From assembly GCF_003176895.1 (NCBI RefSeq), contig NZ_QGTD01000013.1, positions 124,001 through 188,000 on the forward strand: a stretch of DNA of 64,000 nucleotides, in the 5' to 3' direction. The DNA comes from Gracilibacillus dipsosauri. GTDB lineage: Bacteria > Bacillota > Bacilli > Bacillales > Amphibacillaceae. The position numbers and the translations under genes were made by a program. Every line of letters begins with the position of its first letter. Within the stretch, counting starts at the first letter, position 1. The notes beneath the pieces are model-generated. The model saw nothing but the letters and a program-made list of their open reading frames with translations, was not told where the DNA came from and did not search any database. Positions 15,642 to 23,711 of this stretch are shown in pieces.

Positions 15642-16370
15642 CTATTTTTTATTATGAAATGGACATTTTGCTAAAGTAATGTTCTCATCTCGCAGAAAAT
15701 ATTGCTTCCATTCAAAATTGTCTTCATCTCCATAAGTTCTTAATTCCGGATGTCTTGAAATCGTATCATATTCTTGTAATCTTGTTCTTACTTGATGAAT
15801 GATTTTATCTGCATGTTTTGTTTTATTAAACTTTTGGAAAACCCATCTTGGAGTAATTGCCAGCATTAGTGTAGGGAAGGATCGACTATTTCTATTACTA
15901 TGCGCTGGGGTTGCACAATACACGAAATATCTTTCTCCATGAAAACAAAACTCCCACAGTGGATGCTGAGCTTCTCTCGGAATTTCATTTGGCCACTCTA
16001 TCTCATCATATTCTACTAGCTCGTTAAGCTGCTGCCAAAATAATTGTTCATATTGCTCCACCGTATATGTTTTCTTTACTTCTTCTGGTAAATCATAAAA
16101 AACAATCAGTGATGTATAATCCCCGTATTCATCTGCATGTTCAGTAAAATTCCCTAATAGTTTTGCCAGTTCCTGCACCGTATTGTGCTTAATTGAATCT
16201 TTTAAAAAGCCATATCTTAACTGATTCAATGAGAATCCTATTGTAGCAGGAATACATGGGAAAAGATCGTTCTTATCAGTCATTTTCGCTTTAAATTGTT
16301 CGAGCACTTCTTTTTGCCAAGTGGAAAGGGACTCTTCTACAGCAATATCCTGACAATTTAATTGCTTCAT
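15642..16370 (-). CDS. YqcI/YcgG family protein
   Basis: A 242-residue soluble protein with features of the YqcI/YcgG family (PF08892): FPCIPATIGF near the N-terminus, HPLWEFCFHGERYFVYCATPAHSNR split over the middle, and the ending CPFHN. The function of the family is unknown; the conserved Cys/His residues (FPC, ATPAH, CPFH) suggest a metal or heme site, which is my inference. It stands alone, with its own ribosome site (AGGTGATCTAA) before the ATG. Confidence 0.75.
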   Translation of the reverse strand: MKQLNCQDIAVEESLSTWQKEVLEQFKAKMTDKNDLFPCIPATIGFSLNQLRYGFLKDSIKHNTVQELAKLLGNFTEHADEYGDYTSLIVFYDLPEEVKKTYTVEQYEQLFWQQLNELVEYDEIEWPNEIPREAQHPLWEFCFHGERYFVYCATPAHSNRNSRSFPTLMLAITPRWVFQKFNKTKHADKIIHQVRTRLQEYDTISRHPELRTYGDEDNFEWKQYFLRDENITLAKCPFHNKK

Positions 16371-16436
16371 TTAGATCACCTCACGCATACTCCACTATAT
16401 TCGTGCAAGTTCGTTTGGGTGAATGTCTCGAAAATA

Positions 16437-16479
16437 ATAAAAAGACCAGTTTAGCTTATTCCAGTTAAACCGATCTTTT
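16437..16479 (-). terminator. Terminator of the spore-protein pair
   Basis: Read on the minus strand AAAAAGATCGGTTTAA pairs with an imperfect complement TAAACTGGTCTTTTT and runs into T residues, just after the small acid-soluble protein gene. Confidence 0.65.
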
Positions 16480-16486
16480 TCTAATA

Positions 16487-16753
16487 TTATTTAGAATCAT
16501 TTTGTTTCTGTTGGAGCTGTTCTTGGCCCATTTTAATTAATTCCTTGACCATCTTACCACCAAGCTGACCTCCGACCTTCCCAGCATCCTTAGCTTTTAT
16601 ATTACCATTGTATCCTTGATTAAGCTCAACATGCTGTTCTTCCGCTATTTCATATTTCGCTCGTTGAGGATCATTTGTATTGGCAACCTTTGCTTTGAGC
16701 AGATCTAAACCTTGACGGGCTTCTGGAACTAAAATTTTATTTCTCCTAGCCAT
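16487..16753 (-). CDS. Alpha/beta-type small acid-soluble spore protein (SASP)
   Basis: An 88-residue protein with the SASP signatures: VPEARQGLDLLK near the N-terminus, the germination-protease region KYEIAEE (family EIA-S/E), and the DNA-binding C-terminal part GKVGGQLGGKMVKELIKMGQ. Such proteins coat spore DNA in the forespore. ATG 16753 is used, one base after the stop of the upstream small gene and about nine bases behind AAAAGGA. Its presence shows the host makes endospores. Residues upstream of the protease site are less conserved than in classical SspA/B. Confidence 0.88.
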   Translation of the reverse strand: MARRNKILVPEARQGLDLLKAKVANTNDPQRAKYEIAEEQHVELNQGYNGNIKAKDAGKVGGQLGGKMVKELIKMGQEQLQQKQNDSK

Positions 16754-16754
16754 T

Positions 16755-16991
16755 TTATTCATATCCTTTTCTAGGAATTTCTTCCCCATCATGACTTGTT
16801 ACTTCATCGTTTTCATTAGTTTCGTCAATCTTAGCGTCTATTGTACCTTCCATGTAATTGTCAGATGCTTGTTCATGAGTAATTGCTAACCCTTTTTCTG
16901 TTTGATCCTGGCTATTGTAATGGTTGACATTATAATGATTGTTCGCTACTTTTTCACTATTTGATATTGGCTTCCTTTTATTTTTCGACAT
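16755..16991 (-). CDS. Small YozQ/DUF4025-like protein, sporulation-linked by context
   Basis: A 78-residue hydrophilic protein with an Asn-rich N-terminal half (ANNHYNVNHYNSQ) and the C-terminal signature KGLAITHEQASDNYMEGTID that I associate with the DUF4025 (YozQ) family, ending RKGYE. GGAGGG precedes the ATG at 16991; the longer frame to 17090 is a hydrophobic upstream stretch without a ribosome site. It is followed with a single-base gap by the SASP gene, so both are one unit, probably expressed in the forespore. Function unknown. Confidence 0.65.
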   Translation of the reverse strand: MSKNKRKPISNSEKVANNHYNVNHYNSQDQTEKGLAITHEQASDNYMEGTIDAKIDETNENDEVTSHDGEEIPRKGYE

Positions 16992-17154
16992 ATCAATCCC
17001 TCCATAATTAGCATTTGCAATTAGACTAAAATTATGAATGATTATTTGGAAGAAAAAATTTAAAGGAATAGTTAAATAAAGAACAGGCAAAAATAACCGA
17101 TCAGATATTTGAACTGATAGAAGTGTCTACAAGATTTTAATAAAGGCAGAAAAC

Positions 17155-17185
17155 AAACCCCATCCAATAAATTCTGATGGGGTTT
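17155..17185 (-). terminator. Terminator of mqo
   Basis: A perfect ten-bp stem AAACCCCATC / GATGGGGTTT with an 11-nt loop lies downstream of mqo on the minus strand and is followed by GTTTTC. Confidence 0.75.
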
Positions 17186-17232
17186 CATCTGTGTTTTTTA
17201 TAGTAAACTTCTTGAATGTAATCTAGACGCCG

Positions 17233-18735
17233 TTATTCTAGACTTTCCATTTCCTTTACTAATCCAAGTGCTTTTGACGTCCTTAGATGAATATCTTGAA
17301 TCAACTCGGGATGATCCAACAATCTCACTCCATAGGATGGGATCATTTCTTTGATCCTTGGCTCCCATTGTTTGATTTGTTGAGGGAAACAATTTTCCAA
17401 AACCTGTAGCATCACGGAAACCGCCGTTGATGCACCAGGTGAAGCCCCTAGTAAGGCCGCTATCGAACCATCTTCTGCACTTACTACTTCCGTACCGAAT
17501 TGGAGCGTTCCTTTCCCTCCTGCTTCCGTATCTTTTATCACCTGTACTCGTTGGCCTGCAATAACTAAATCCCAATCTTCACTTTTTGCATCTGGAATAA
17601 ATTCACGTAATTCTTCCATTCGTTGTTCTTTAGATAGCAACACTTGTTGAATTAGATATTTAGTCAACGACAAATTTTTCGCACCTGCTGATATCATGGT
17701 GAAAAGATTATCTGGTTTTACTGAGGTGATCAAATCAAACATGGATCCCGTCTTCAAGAACTTAGGCGAAAAGCCTGCAAAAGGTCCAAACAATAATGAT
17801 TTTTTGTTATTGATGAAGCGTGTATCAAGGTGCGGAACGGACATCGGTGGTGCACCAACCTTTGCCTTTCCGTATACTTTAGCATGATGTTTGGCAATGA
17901 CCTCAGGGTTTTTACAGACCATAAATATACCACTTACAGGAAAACCACCCATATGTTTCCCTTCAGGAATACCAGATTTTTGGAGTAGATGTAGACTTCC
18001 GCCTCCTGCTCCAATAAAGACAAATTTCGCAGTTTGTCGCTCAGTCGTACCAGTCTCTAAATCCCTAACCTTTACTTCCCAGGCCCCATCTTCCGTCCGT
18101 TTCAATGATTCAACACTATGCTTGTATTTTAAATCAACATCATTTGCTTCTAAATGTTCGAATAATTTACGGGTTAAGGCACCAAAATTAACATCCGTAC
18201 CAGATTCGATTTTGGTAGCAGCTATAGGTTGATCTACCTTACGCTCTTGCATCATTAATGGAATCCATTCCATCAATTTGACTGGGTCATCAGTATATTC
18301 CATCCCATAAAACAAAGGATTTTCAGAAAGCGCTTCATAACGTTTTTTTAAAAAATCGACATTGCTTTTCCCTTGTACGAAGCTCATGTGAGGTAGGGAC
18401 ACAATAAAATCTTGTGGATTTTCGATCAAATTGCTATTAACAAGATGAGACCAGAACTGTTTCGAAACCTGAAACTGCTCATTTACCTTGATTGCTTTTG
18501 TCATATCTATGGAACCATCGGGTTTTTCCGAAGTGTAATTAAGCTCACAAAGTGCAGAATGACCTGTACCTGCATTATTCCATTCATTCGAGCTTTCTTC
18601 TCCTGCCTTGCCAAGCTTTTCAAATACTTTGATTTTCCAGTCTGGTGCTAGCTCTTTCAATAAAGCACCTAAAGTTGCACTCATGATTCCTGCACCAATT
18701 AAGATAACGTCTGTTTTTGTCTGTGTGTTACTCAT
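17233..18735 (-). CDS. mqo: Malate:quinone oxidoreductase
   Basis: A 500-residue FAD enzyme of full family length. The N-terminal dinucleotide motif is [12 protein letters not shown], followed by the Mqo signature [18 protein letters not shown]. The C-terminal part carries [18 protein letters not shown] and LGASPGAS, both typical. Mqo oxidises malate to oxaloacetate and passes electrons to menaquinone at the inner face of the membrane. Ribosome site AAGGAAGG before ATG. No operon partner; own terminator downstream. Confidence 0.93.
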   Translation of the reverse strand: MSNTQTKTDVILIGAGIMSATLGALLKELAPDWKIKVFEKLGKAGEESSNEWNNAGTGHSALCELNYTSEKPDGSIDMTKAIKVNEQFQVSKQFWSHLVNSNLIENPQDFIVSLPHMSFVQGKSNVDFLKKRYEALSENPLFYGMEYTDDPVKLMEWIPLMMQERKVDQPIAATKIESGTDVNFGALTRKLFEHLEANDVDLKYKHSVESLKRTEDGAWEVKVRDLETGTTERQTAKFVFIGAGGGSLHLLQKSGIPEGKHMGGFPVSGIFMVCKNPEVIAKHHAKVYGKAKVGAPPMSVPHLDTRFINNKKSLLFGPFAGFSPKFLKTGSMFDLITSVKPDNLFTMISAGAKNLSLTKYLIQQVLLSKEQRMEELREFIPDAKSEDWDLVIAGQRVQVIKDTEAGGKGTLQFGTEVVSAEDGSIAALLGASPGASTAVSVMLQVLENCFPQQIKQWEPRIKEMIPSYGVRLLDHPELIQDIHLRTSKALGLVKEMESLE

Positions 18736-19144
18736 TTTTACCTTCCTTATCCCCTTTTAAATTGCAGAAAGGATGCATGAAGCATCATGTCTCGCTAAGA
18801 TGGTATTTAGTCACACATCGTTTCTGGACCGGTTTATCTTGTCATAGTGTAACACTATGTTTTCGAAATTAAAATGCTTACCTAATATTATATAATAGAT
18901 GAAAACTATTTAAAAGACACAGGGCAAACTTAATAAGATAGGTCTTTTGCAAACTTAACCGAACAACTAATCAAATATATCATTATATTTACCTACATAT
19001 CTGCATGAATTTATTTTGACAACGCTTACAATATATTGTTAACATATATTAGGAAAGGAGGAAAAATAAGCAATATAGTGCCCTTCCATTAATAGGGTAT
19101 GATGACCGTAACGATTAAAAAAGCAAATAATAAGGAGGAAAACG
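18736..19144 (+). other. Intergenic region with cre site, no gene
   Basis: This 409-bp stretch between the divergent mqo and arabinanase genes holds no credible coding frame. It is AT-rich, contains an inferred CcpA site at 19017-19031 and two purine-rich ribosome-site-like stretches (AGGAAAGGAGG at about 19051, AAGGAGG at about 19133). I see no attenuator or riboswitch. Confidence 0.55.
19017..19031 (-). promoter_or_regulatory. CcpA cre site upstream of the arabinanase gene
   Basis: Minus-strand TTGTAAGCGTTGTCA matches the cre consensus WTGNAARCGNWWWCA with one mismatch. It suggests carbon catabolite repression of the secreted arabinanase. Confidence 0.65.
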
Positions 19145-20119
19145 ATGGTGCCTAAGCAAAATTTAAAGGTTATTTGGAAAACTTTATTTTTATCCCTTTT
19201 TATGACTATCACATTTATTCCTGTTGTCTCAGCGGATTTTTGGGATATATCAGGAGATACCATGCTACACGATCCTTCCATTACACAGGAAGGTAGTACT
19301 TGGTGGGCGTTTGGTACCGGAGAAGTTGATAAAAATGGTGTACGTGTTTTACGTTCTTTTGACGGATCAAACTGGCATGCAACACCAGTAATTTTTCCTC
19401 AACCGCTTAGCTGGTGGAGTACTTATGTTCCGTTACATGCAAGTAATCAATGGGCCCCTGACATTCAATATTACAATGGTAGGTATTGGCTTTATTACTC
19501 TGTTTCCTCATTTGGCTCGAACAACTCACTAATTGGTTTAACTTCTACGGATAGCATCGTATCTGGAAACTGGAGAGATGATGGTTTAGTTATACGTTCA
19601 ACTACAGCAGACAACTTTAATGCCATCGATGGAGACTTAGTCATAGATGAAAATGGCCAACCATGGCTTTCATTTGGCTCATTTTGGAGTGGTATTAAAC
19701 TAACGAAATTAGATCCTAATACAATGAAACCTACTGGTCAAATTTATTCCATTGCTGCAAGACCAAATGTATCAGACCATGCCATTGAAGCACCTAACAT
19801 CACTTATAAGGATGGTTATTATTACTTATTTGTATCCTTTGATCACTGCTGCCGCGGTGTAGATAGTGACTACAAAATTGCCTATGGCAGATCTAAAAAC
19901 ATAACAGGACCTTACTATGATAAAAATGGTGTGAACATGCTGAATGGGGGAGGAACCATCTTGGATGCTGGTAATGAACGTTGGATCGGACCAGGTCACC
20001 AGGATGTTTATAATAATAATGTAATTGTCCGCCATGCATATGATGCCAATAATAATGGCGCACCAAGATTATTAATAAATGACTTGTATTGGGATTCTAA
20101 TGGGTGGCCAACCTATTAA
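19145..20119 (+). CDS. Secreted GH43 endo-alpha-1,5-L-arabinanase
   Basis: A 324-residue protein with a Sec signal peptide (cleavage after VVSA, near residue 30) and a single five-bladed propeller domain of family GH43. Catalytic acids are expected at Asp in MLHDPSI, Asp in NAIDGDLV and Glu in HAIEAPNIT; the WAPDIQYYNGRYWLYYS stretch is also typical of arabinanases. It would cut arabinan outside the cell, matching the pentose and sugar import genes downstream. AAGGAGG sits seven bases before the ATG, and a cre site lies upstream. Size is that of AbnA-type enzymes without extra domains. Confidence 0.88.
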   Translation: MVPKQNLKVIWKTLFLSLFMTITFIPVVSADFWDISGDTMLHDPSITQEGSTWWAFGTGEVDKNGVRVLRSFDGSNWHATPVIFPQPLSWWSTYVPLHASNQWAPDIQYYNGRYWLYYSVSSFGSNNSLIGLTSTDSIVSGNWRDDGLVIRSTTADNFNAIDGDLVIDENGQPWLSFGSFWSGIKLTKLDPNTMKPTGQIYSIAARPNVSDHAIEAPNITYKDGYYYLFVSFDHCCRGVDSDYKIAYGRSKNITGPYYDKNGVNMLNGGGTILDAGNERWIGPGHQDVYNNNVIVRHAYDANNNGAPRLLINDLYWDSNGWPTY

Positions 20120-20144
20120 AAGGATTGATATGACAATGTAGCAA

Positions 20145-20177
20145 AAACTGGTCTATATCCCAAAAATAGACCAGTTT
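20145..20177. terminator. Bidirectional terminator between arabinanase and pdxA-like genes
   Basis: AAACTGGTCTAT pairs with ATAGACCAGTTT around a 9-nt loop. It ends the arabinanase gene on the plus strand; on the minus strand the upstream A-rich side gives TTTTGC, so it may also serve the pdxA-like operon. Confidence 0.8.
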
Positions 20178-20186
20178 CACTTTTCA

Positions 20187-21185
20187 TTATTTTTCAGGTG
20201 ATAATTCGATTGCTTGGTGTATAGCTTCGATCATACTTCCATCATCAACCATGCCTTTTCCTGCTATATCAAATGCTGTACCATGGTCAACACTTGTACG
20301 AATAATGGGTAGTCCGACCGTAATATTCACTCCTGCTTCAAGGCCAAGCACTTTAATTGGACCATGTCCTTGGTCATGATACATTGCAACTACTATATCG
20401 AAATCACCACGTTGCGCACGGAAAAACAGCGTGTCTGCTGGTAAAGCTCCTTCGACATCAATCCCTTCCTTCTTCGCACGTTGGATAGCAGGATCAATTT
20501 TTTCTTCTTCCTCTCCATTTCCGAACAAGCCATTTTCTCCTGCATGTGGATTAATGCCACAAACGCCAATCTTCGGTTGCTTAATCCCTGATTTATAAAG
20601 GGTATCATGCGCTAACCGAATAACATTGTATACACGCTCGGGTTCAATGCTGTTGATCGCATCAATAAGGCCCATATGAGTAGTTACATGGATCACTTTT
20701 AACTTAGGCGATGATAGCATCATAGAAAAATCTTTTGTATCGGTTAACTCCGCAAGAATTTCGGTATGGCCTGGATAAATATGGCCGCCTTTGTGCAGCG
20801 CTTCTTTATTTAGTGGGGCTGTACAAATCGCATCAATTTTTTTCTCATTTGCTAGTTCAATGGCTGTTTTCAAATATTGAAATGCTGCATTACCTGCATC
20901 AGCAGAAACCTCTCCAAACGGAAGGTTTTCTGGCAGTAAATCTAAGTCTACACATGCAATCTCGCCAAAAGCTGTTTCTGTAAAATCTGCTTGATGATCG
21001 AACGATTTTACTGTAATCTCCACATCCAAAATATCAGCAGCTCTTTTTAGCATGTTAGCATCACCAATTACTACTGGATGAGCTTGTTCATAAACCTCTT
21101 TATGTTGCAGACTTTTCACGATTACCTCAGGCCCTACACCTGCAGCGTCTCCCATTGTAATCCCTATAATTGGCTTTTTACTCAT
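20187..21185 (-). CDS. PdxA2-type 4-phospho-threonate/erythronate dehydrogenase
   Basis: A 332-residue PdxA-family oxidoreductase with GDAAGVGPE at the N-terminus, the metal His in HVTTHMGL and the motif YHDQGHGPIKV. PdxA of vitamin B6 synthesis and the catabolic PdxA2 group look alike; the coupling to a DUF1537 kinase gene (start overlaps its stop by 8 bp) and to a KdgT-type permease points to the catabolic role, oxidative decarboxylation of a 4-phosphorylated tetronate to dihydroxyacetone phosphate. The exact stereoisomer (D-threonate, L-threonate or erythronate) cannot be told from the sequence. Confidence 0.83.
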   Translation of the reverse strand: MSKKPIIGITMGDAAGVGPEVIVKSLQHKEVYEQAHPVVIGDANMLKRAADILDVEITVKSFDHQADFTETAFGEIACVDLDLLPENLPFGEVSADAGNAAFQYLKTAIELANEKKIDAICTAPLNKEALHKGGHIYPGHTEILAELTDTKDFSMMLSSPKLKVIHVTTHMGLIDAINSIEPERVYNVIRLAHDTLYKSGIKQPKIGVCGINPHAGENGLFGNGEEEEKIDPAIQRAKKEGIDVEGALPADTLFFRAQRGDFDIVVAMYHDQGHGPIKVLGLEAGVNITVGLPIIRTSVDHGTAFDIAGKGMVDDGSMIEAIHQAIELSPEK

Positions 21186-22473
21186 TGTTTAAAACTCCCT
21201 TCAATACTTGCATTGCATGATAAATAGACTGTTGGTTGCCAAATGCGCCTGCTTTAGTTACAATTCTAAATTCTTTCTCTGTTCCGATCAATGTACCAAC
21301 CGGGATTCCTGCTTCCAATTGTTTCAACAAACGAAAGCCAATTCCACCTAACTGACGAGCAACCTCTTTTGCTGTATCACCGCCAGTTAAAACAAGTCCG
21401 GATAGATTCTTATTTCTCTCAGATACCCCTACAACAATTTCACCAATTGATTGTGAGATGTGTTCTCCGATTTGATAGTCAGACAAATCTCGTTTTCGTC
21501 CAATTCGTTTCACCTTGTCACGAATTTGTTCATTCGAAGGCACATAAACGACAATATCATCACCTGACTTAATCACATCTACACATTTTTCAATATGATT
21601 GTCTTTTAGCATTTCCCAATCATTCGTAAACATTTGAATTGGATCTAATTCAATAGCTGTAACGTCCGCCTGTTCCGCTGCAAACCGTACTTGATGTTGT
21701 GTTACTTGAGACAAACTTCCGCATACTGTCATAACATGCTCAGATTTAGTCAATGAATGTTTCCCCATCTTTTGACTAATTCCTAATACTTCTGGCAGTA
21801 CTTCAGCTAAACCTGCTGAACCTGCCCAAATGATATTTTCAGAAATCTTTACAACCTTTTGTGCCATTTGTAATAATGCTTCTTGAGATTCTGCATCACA
21901 AACAATATATTGAATATTTTTTACTTGATAAGATTGTAGTTTTGCCTGTAAAGTAGATCCTTTTATATCTTCTGTAGTTAATAAACCTACCGCTTCATCA
22001 ATTTCATCTTCTATCAAACTTGGTATATATGATTGTCTAACAGGGTGCTTTGGATCTTTGGCAGCTTCCGTTTCTGATAGCTTTATGCCATTCACATAAT
22101 GAACCCCATCCTTAGTTGTTCTTCCATATGCAGGTAAGGCAGGAGCAATGATAACAAACTCTGGCGAAAACACTTCAGATAGTGCTTGTAACTCTGTAGC
22201 AATATGACCTCTTAATGTCGAATCCATTTTTTTATAGACATAGCGATAACCAGCTTCTTTAAGAAATAAAGCGGCTTGCTTTGTAATTGACCTAGCTTCT
22301 TGATTCGATAATGCTCGTGAATTTGTATCGATCACTAATCCACTATCTAAATTATGAGAGTGCTCAGGGATATCAAACAACACCGAGGTTTTGACTCCTT
22401 TTTCAGTTAATTGTACGCCACTATCATTTGCCCCAGTCAAATCATCTGCAATAATTCCTAATAGTCTACTCAT
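21178..22473 (-). CDS. DUF1537 four-carbon acid-sugar kinase (DtnK-like)
   Basis: A 431-residue protein with the N-terminal substrate domain signature IADDLTGANDSGVQ and the C-terminal nucleotide-binding signature LVLTGGDTAKEVA, in the order of DUF1537 kinases. Members phosphorylate the 4-hydroxyl of threonate or erythronate, the product then going to PdxA2. The middle gene of a three-gene operon (permease, kinase, dehydrogenase), with 29 bp to the permease and an overlap with the dehydrogenase. Family length is normal; no lesions seen. Confidence 0.87.
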   Translation of the reverse strand: MSRLLGIIADDLTGANDSGVQLTEKGVKTSVLFDIPEHSHNLDSGLVIDTNSRALSNQEARSITKQAALFLKEAGYRYVYKKMDSTLRGHIATELQALSEVFSPEFVIIAPALPAYGRTTKDGVHYVNGIKLSETEAAKDPKHPVRQSYIPSLIEDEIDEAVGLLTTEDIKGSTLQAKLQSYQVKNIQYIVCDAESQEALLQMAQKVVKISENIIWAGSAGLAEVLPEVLGISQKMGKHSLTKSEHVMTVCGSLSQVTQHQVRFAAEQADVTAIELDPIQMFTNDWEMLKDNHIEKCVDVIKSGDDIVVYVPSNEQIRDKVKRIGRKRDLSDYQIGEHISQSIGEIVVGVSERNKNLSGLVLTGGDTAKEVARQLGGIGFRLLKQLEAGIPVGTLIGTEKEFRIVTKAGAFGNQQSIYHAMQVLKGVLNNE

Positions 22474-22502
22474 GTTGATCCCTCATTCTATCGATATTAA
22501 AC

Positions 22503-23489
22503 TCATTCATTGATAACGTAATCGTCTGGTAAACGTACCCCTTTTTTCTCTAGTCGTTTCACTAAAAAGGCAATATAAAATGGTAGAAGAACGGCAGTTG
22601 TCACCGTTGATGCTGCAACCTGTACAGTTGCAATATCAACATTTACTGCAAAGCTTGCACTAGCAGCTGCTATTGCTGCAGGCGTTGCTACGGCATTACC
22701 GGCTGTAGATCCTTCTGCAGCACCTGCAATCGGATTCCATTTTAATGCTTTAAATACGAGGTATCCAACTGTACCAGTAACAAACACAGTTAATAATCCG
22801 AGAATAATTCCTGATAATCCGCCTTCAATAATACTTTTAAAATCAATTCCCATACCTAATGAAAATGCAAAGAACGGGATTAACATCGAGCTTCCTTTGT
22901 CTAAAAACTCCCTCATCTCAATGTCTAGATTACCTAGTACCATACCAACTAAAATTGGTAATAGGACAGAAATAAAGGATACAAATGAGAACATACCATC
23001 AACAAATCCCATTGCGCCAAAAATAGCTAACGCTACCATTGTAAAGAATGGTCCATCATTTAAAGCAAGTAGCGAATAAGCTGCCCTATCTGTCTTATCG
23101 CCATATTGACCTACCATTGCTACATAAAGTCCTCCATTACTGTTTGTCATCGCTGCAATTATTGCAATTGGCGCAAGACCTAACCATAATCCATTGTCTC
23201 CAGCAAACATGTAAGCAATCAACCCTACAGCAGCACCTACTATCCATTTTGTTGCCAATAATGTTGCGCCTTTTCCAAGACTAACACCAACACTTCTTAC
23301 GTTTATTTGAGCACCAGTACATAGTAAGAATAATGCGATTAATGTACTCGCCCCATCTACAAACAACGCTTGAGTAAAGTTACCTATTCTTAATAAATCA
23401 GGTACAAATGTATTTAATACTGCAGCTAGTAATAACGGAACAACCATCATTCCACCTGGTATTTTCTCTAAGGTTGCTTTTATTCTCAT
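22503..23489 (-). CDS. KdgT-type 2-keto-3-deoxygluconate/acid-sugar permease
   Basis: A 328-residue membrane protein with about ten helices and the family phrases KIPGGMMVVPLLL, MTNSNGGLYVA, GMVLGNLD and EGSTAGNAVATPAAIAA. The KdgT family imports sugar acids by proton symport. Given the kinase and PdxA2 genes behind it, the substrate is more likely a tetronate than 2-keto-3-deoxygluconate. ATG 23489 follows GGAGGA; the longer frame to 23537 lies in the leader. First gene of the operon, directly downstream of a sigma-A promoter and a cre-like site. Confidence 0.85.
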   Translation of the reverse strand: MRIKATLEKIPGGMMVVPLLLAAVLNTFVPDLLRIGNFTQALFVDGASTLIALFLLCTGAQINVRSVGVSLGKGATLLATKWIVGAAVGLIAYMFAGDNGLWLGLAPIAIIAAMTNSNGGLYVAMVGQYGDKTDRAAYSLLALNDGPFFTMVALAIFGAMGFVDGMFSFVSFISVLLPILVGMVLGNLDIEMREFLDKGSSMLIPFFAFSLGMGIDFKSIIEGGLSGIILGLLTVFVTGTVGYLVFKALKWNPIAGAAEGSTAGNAVATPAAIAAASASFAVNVDIATVQVAASTVTTAVLLPFYIAFLVKRLEKKGVRLPDDYVINE

Positions 23490-23524
23490 TGTAAATCCTC
23501 CCCCAACAATTAATTTGTTATCTT

Positions 23525-23656
23525 TTGCAACATACAAAAAAACATAAACCGTTTACATTTATGATTATATTAAAAATAACTATAAATTGCAACACTTTTT
23601 TCGTAAAAAAGGCAAATTACTTAAATTTTAAAAAATAAGTGTTTTATTTTGCAACA
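23525..23656 (+). repeat. Three TTGCAACA direct repeats at exact 62-bp spacing
   Basis: TTGCAACA occurs at 23525, 23587 and 23649, so the intervals are 62 and 62 bp, about six DNA turns each. The middle copy overlaps the -35 box. A related TGTTGCAT lies just upstream of the regulator gene (about 25462). They are candidate binding sites for the adjacent PrpR-like regulator. Confidence 0.6.
23543..23592 (-). promoter_or_regulatory. Sigma-A promoter and cre-like site of the permease-kinase-dehydrogenase operon
   Basis: On the minus strand -35 TTGCAA (23587-23592) and -10 TATAAT (23564-23569) are 17 bp apart. A cre-like element ATGTAAACGGTTTATG at 23543-23558 begins about six bases past the -10, a roadblock position for CcpA, with two mismatches at its 3' end. 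No -24/-12 sigma-54 element is visible. Confidence 0.7.
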
Positions 23657-23690
23657 AAAAAGACTCGGTTTTATCTCCGAGTCTTTTTTT
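23656..23690 (-). terminator. Terminator of the PrpR-like regulator gene
   Basis: AAAAAGACTCGG / CCGAGTCTTTTT with an 8-nt loop and A/T runs on both sides, just past the regulator's stop on the minus strand. It separates regulator and permease operon transcripts. Confidence 0.9.
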
Positions 23691-23711
23691 ATCTTTATAA
23701 CATAATAAACA

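Noticed and set aside
17198-17575. Minus-strand 125-residue frame at the end of mqo
   Set aside because: It overlaps the mqo 3' end in another frame, has no ribosome site and an Arg/Ser-rich random composition.
19039-19281. Minus-strand frame upstream of the arabinanase gene
   Set aside because: Overlaps the signal peptide region and a purine-rich leader; no ribosome site.
23500-23700. Search for a sigma-54 -24/-12 promoter before the permease gene
   Set aside because: No GG-N10-GC element is seen; a consensus sigma-A promoter is present and the regulator lacks GAFTGA.
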